A stretch of DNA of 64,000 nt from Streptomyces sclerotialus (GTDB taxonomy: Bacteria > Actinomycetota > Actinomycetes > Streptomycetales > Streptomycetaceae). Made by a program: the position numbers and the translations under genes. Positions within the stretch are counted from its first letter, which is position 1. Each line of letters starts with the position of its first letter. The stretch lies in assembly GCA_000719105.1 (NCBI GenBank), contig JODX01000017.1, positions 1 to 64,000 of the forward strand, read 5' to 3'. Below the pieces are notes generated by a model that ran no database searches, was not told where the DNA came from, and saw only the letters and a list, made by a program, of their open reading frames with translations. Shown one piece after another: positions 63,807 to 64,000 of this stretch.

Positions 63807-64000
63807 CGTGTGGACGCGGAGTGGTCATACGGATGGATGTATCCCTGTATACCGACAACACAGCATGTACCGCCAGAAGTTCCTCATCCTCCGTATCTGC
63901 GCGCACTGCGCCGTACGACCCGTTGTGCGCCGGCGGACGGAGGCGTTCACGCCGGGTTCTCCCCCGTGTGGCCCTGCGTCCCTACGCACGCCGTGCCGCA

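Overview
The window is high-GC actinobacterial chromosome, almost certainly from a Streptomyces species. Third-codon positions are nearly all G or C, GTG/TTG starts and ATGA gene overlaps are frequent, and the families are typical of the genus: SNF2/SWIM pair, AllR-type IclR regulator beside allantoin genes, Mce operon, GAF-ANTAR, DUF5955, DUF3618/holin-X. The allantoin block resembles, from memory, the S. coelicolor allantoin/aceB region. No prophage, CRISPR array, rRNA operon or replication origin is visible.

Layout. 0.5-5.3 kb: SNF2 helicase and SWIM-domain protein, translationally coupled. 5.4-9.1 kb: membrane protein, ROK sugar kinase and GntR regulator, divergent from a Gfo/Idh dehydrogenase. 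9.2-10.5 kb: RNase Sa-type secreted ribonuclease and an SDR. 10.6-17.4 kb: ureide catabolism. Allantoinase and allantoicase release glyoxylate, malate synthase consumes it, and an AllR-like repressor sits between with clear dyad operators. 17.4-18.3 kb: a HipA-like kinase. 18.5-23.1 kb: an uncommon signalling block, KaiB-like/KaiC-like/PAS histidine kinase in one overlapping operon, next to a LuxR response regulator and a GAF-ANTAR protein on the other strand. 23.1-24.4 kb: lytic transglycosylase. 24.5-37.0 kb: a complete Mce lipid-import operon on the minus strand (ATPase, two permeases, six Mce proteins, four Mce-associated membrane proteins). Three exported proteins and a PucR-type regulator are read the other way. 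42.5-45.8 kb: two divergent IucA/IucC-type NIS synthetases with no other siderophore gene. 45.8-48.0 kb: exported VWA protein plus partner. 48.0-52.0 kb: HxlR regulator/aminotransferase and TetR/MFS divergent pairs. 52.0-54.3 kb: a truncated propeller fragment and a three-gene envelope operon. 54.6-57.4 kb: histidine phosphatase, an atypical tRNA-Gly, a small hypothetical, a thioesterase and an SDR.

57.5-61.1 kb is a nested mobile region. An IS5-like transposase gene is split exactly in frame by an IS110-family element. Restoring the target shows the CT core at both junctions. The 392 bp upstream of the IS110 recombinase contain four short segments that match the element's own target and donor sequences in the order expected of a bridge RNA. 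The IS5-like element may also carry VOC and DinB passenger genes, since imperfect inverted repeats flanked by TA lie outside them. The window ends with an XRE regulator and an animal-type haem peroxidase.

The most interesting signals are the IS110 bridge-RNA guides, the Kai-like two-component block with an altered KaiC phosphosite, and a tRNA-Gly(UCC) carrying GUGC instead of GUUC in its T arm, as in cell-wall tRNAs. Starts given here are my choices from ribosome-binding sites and family conservation; no database search was possible.
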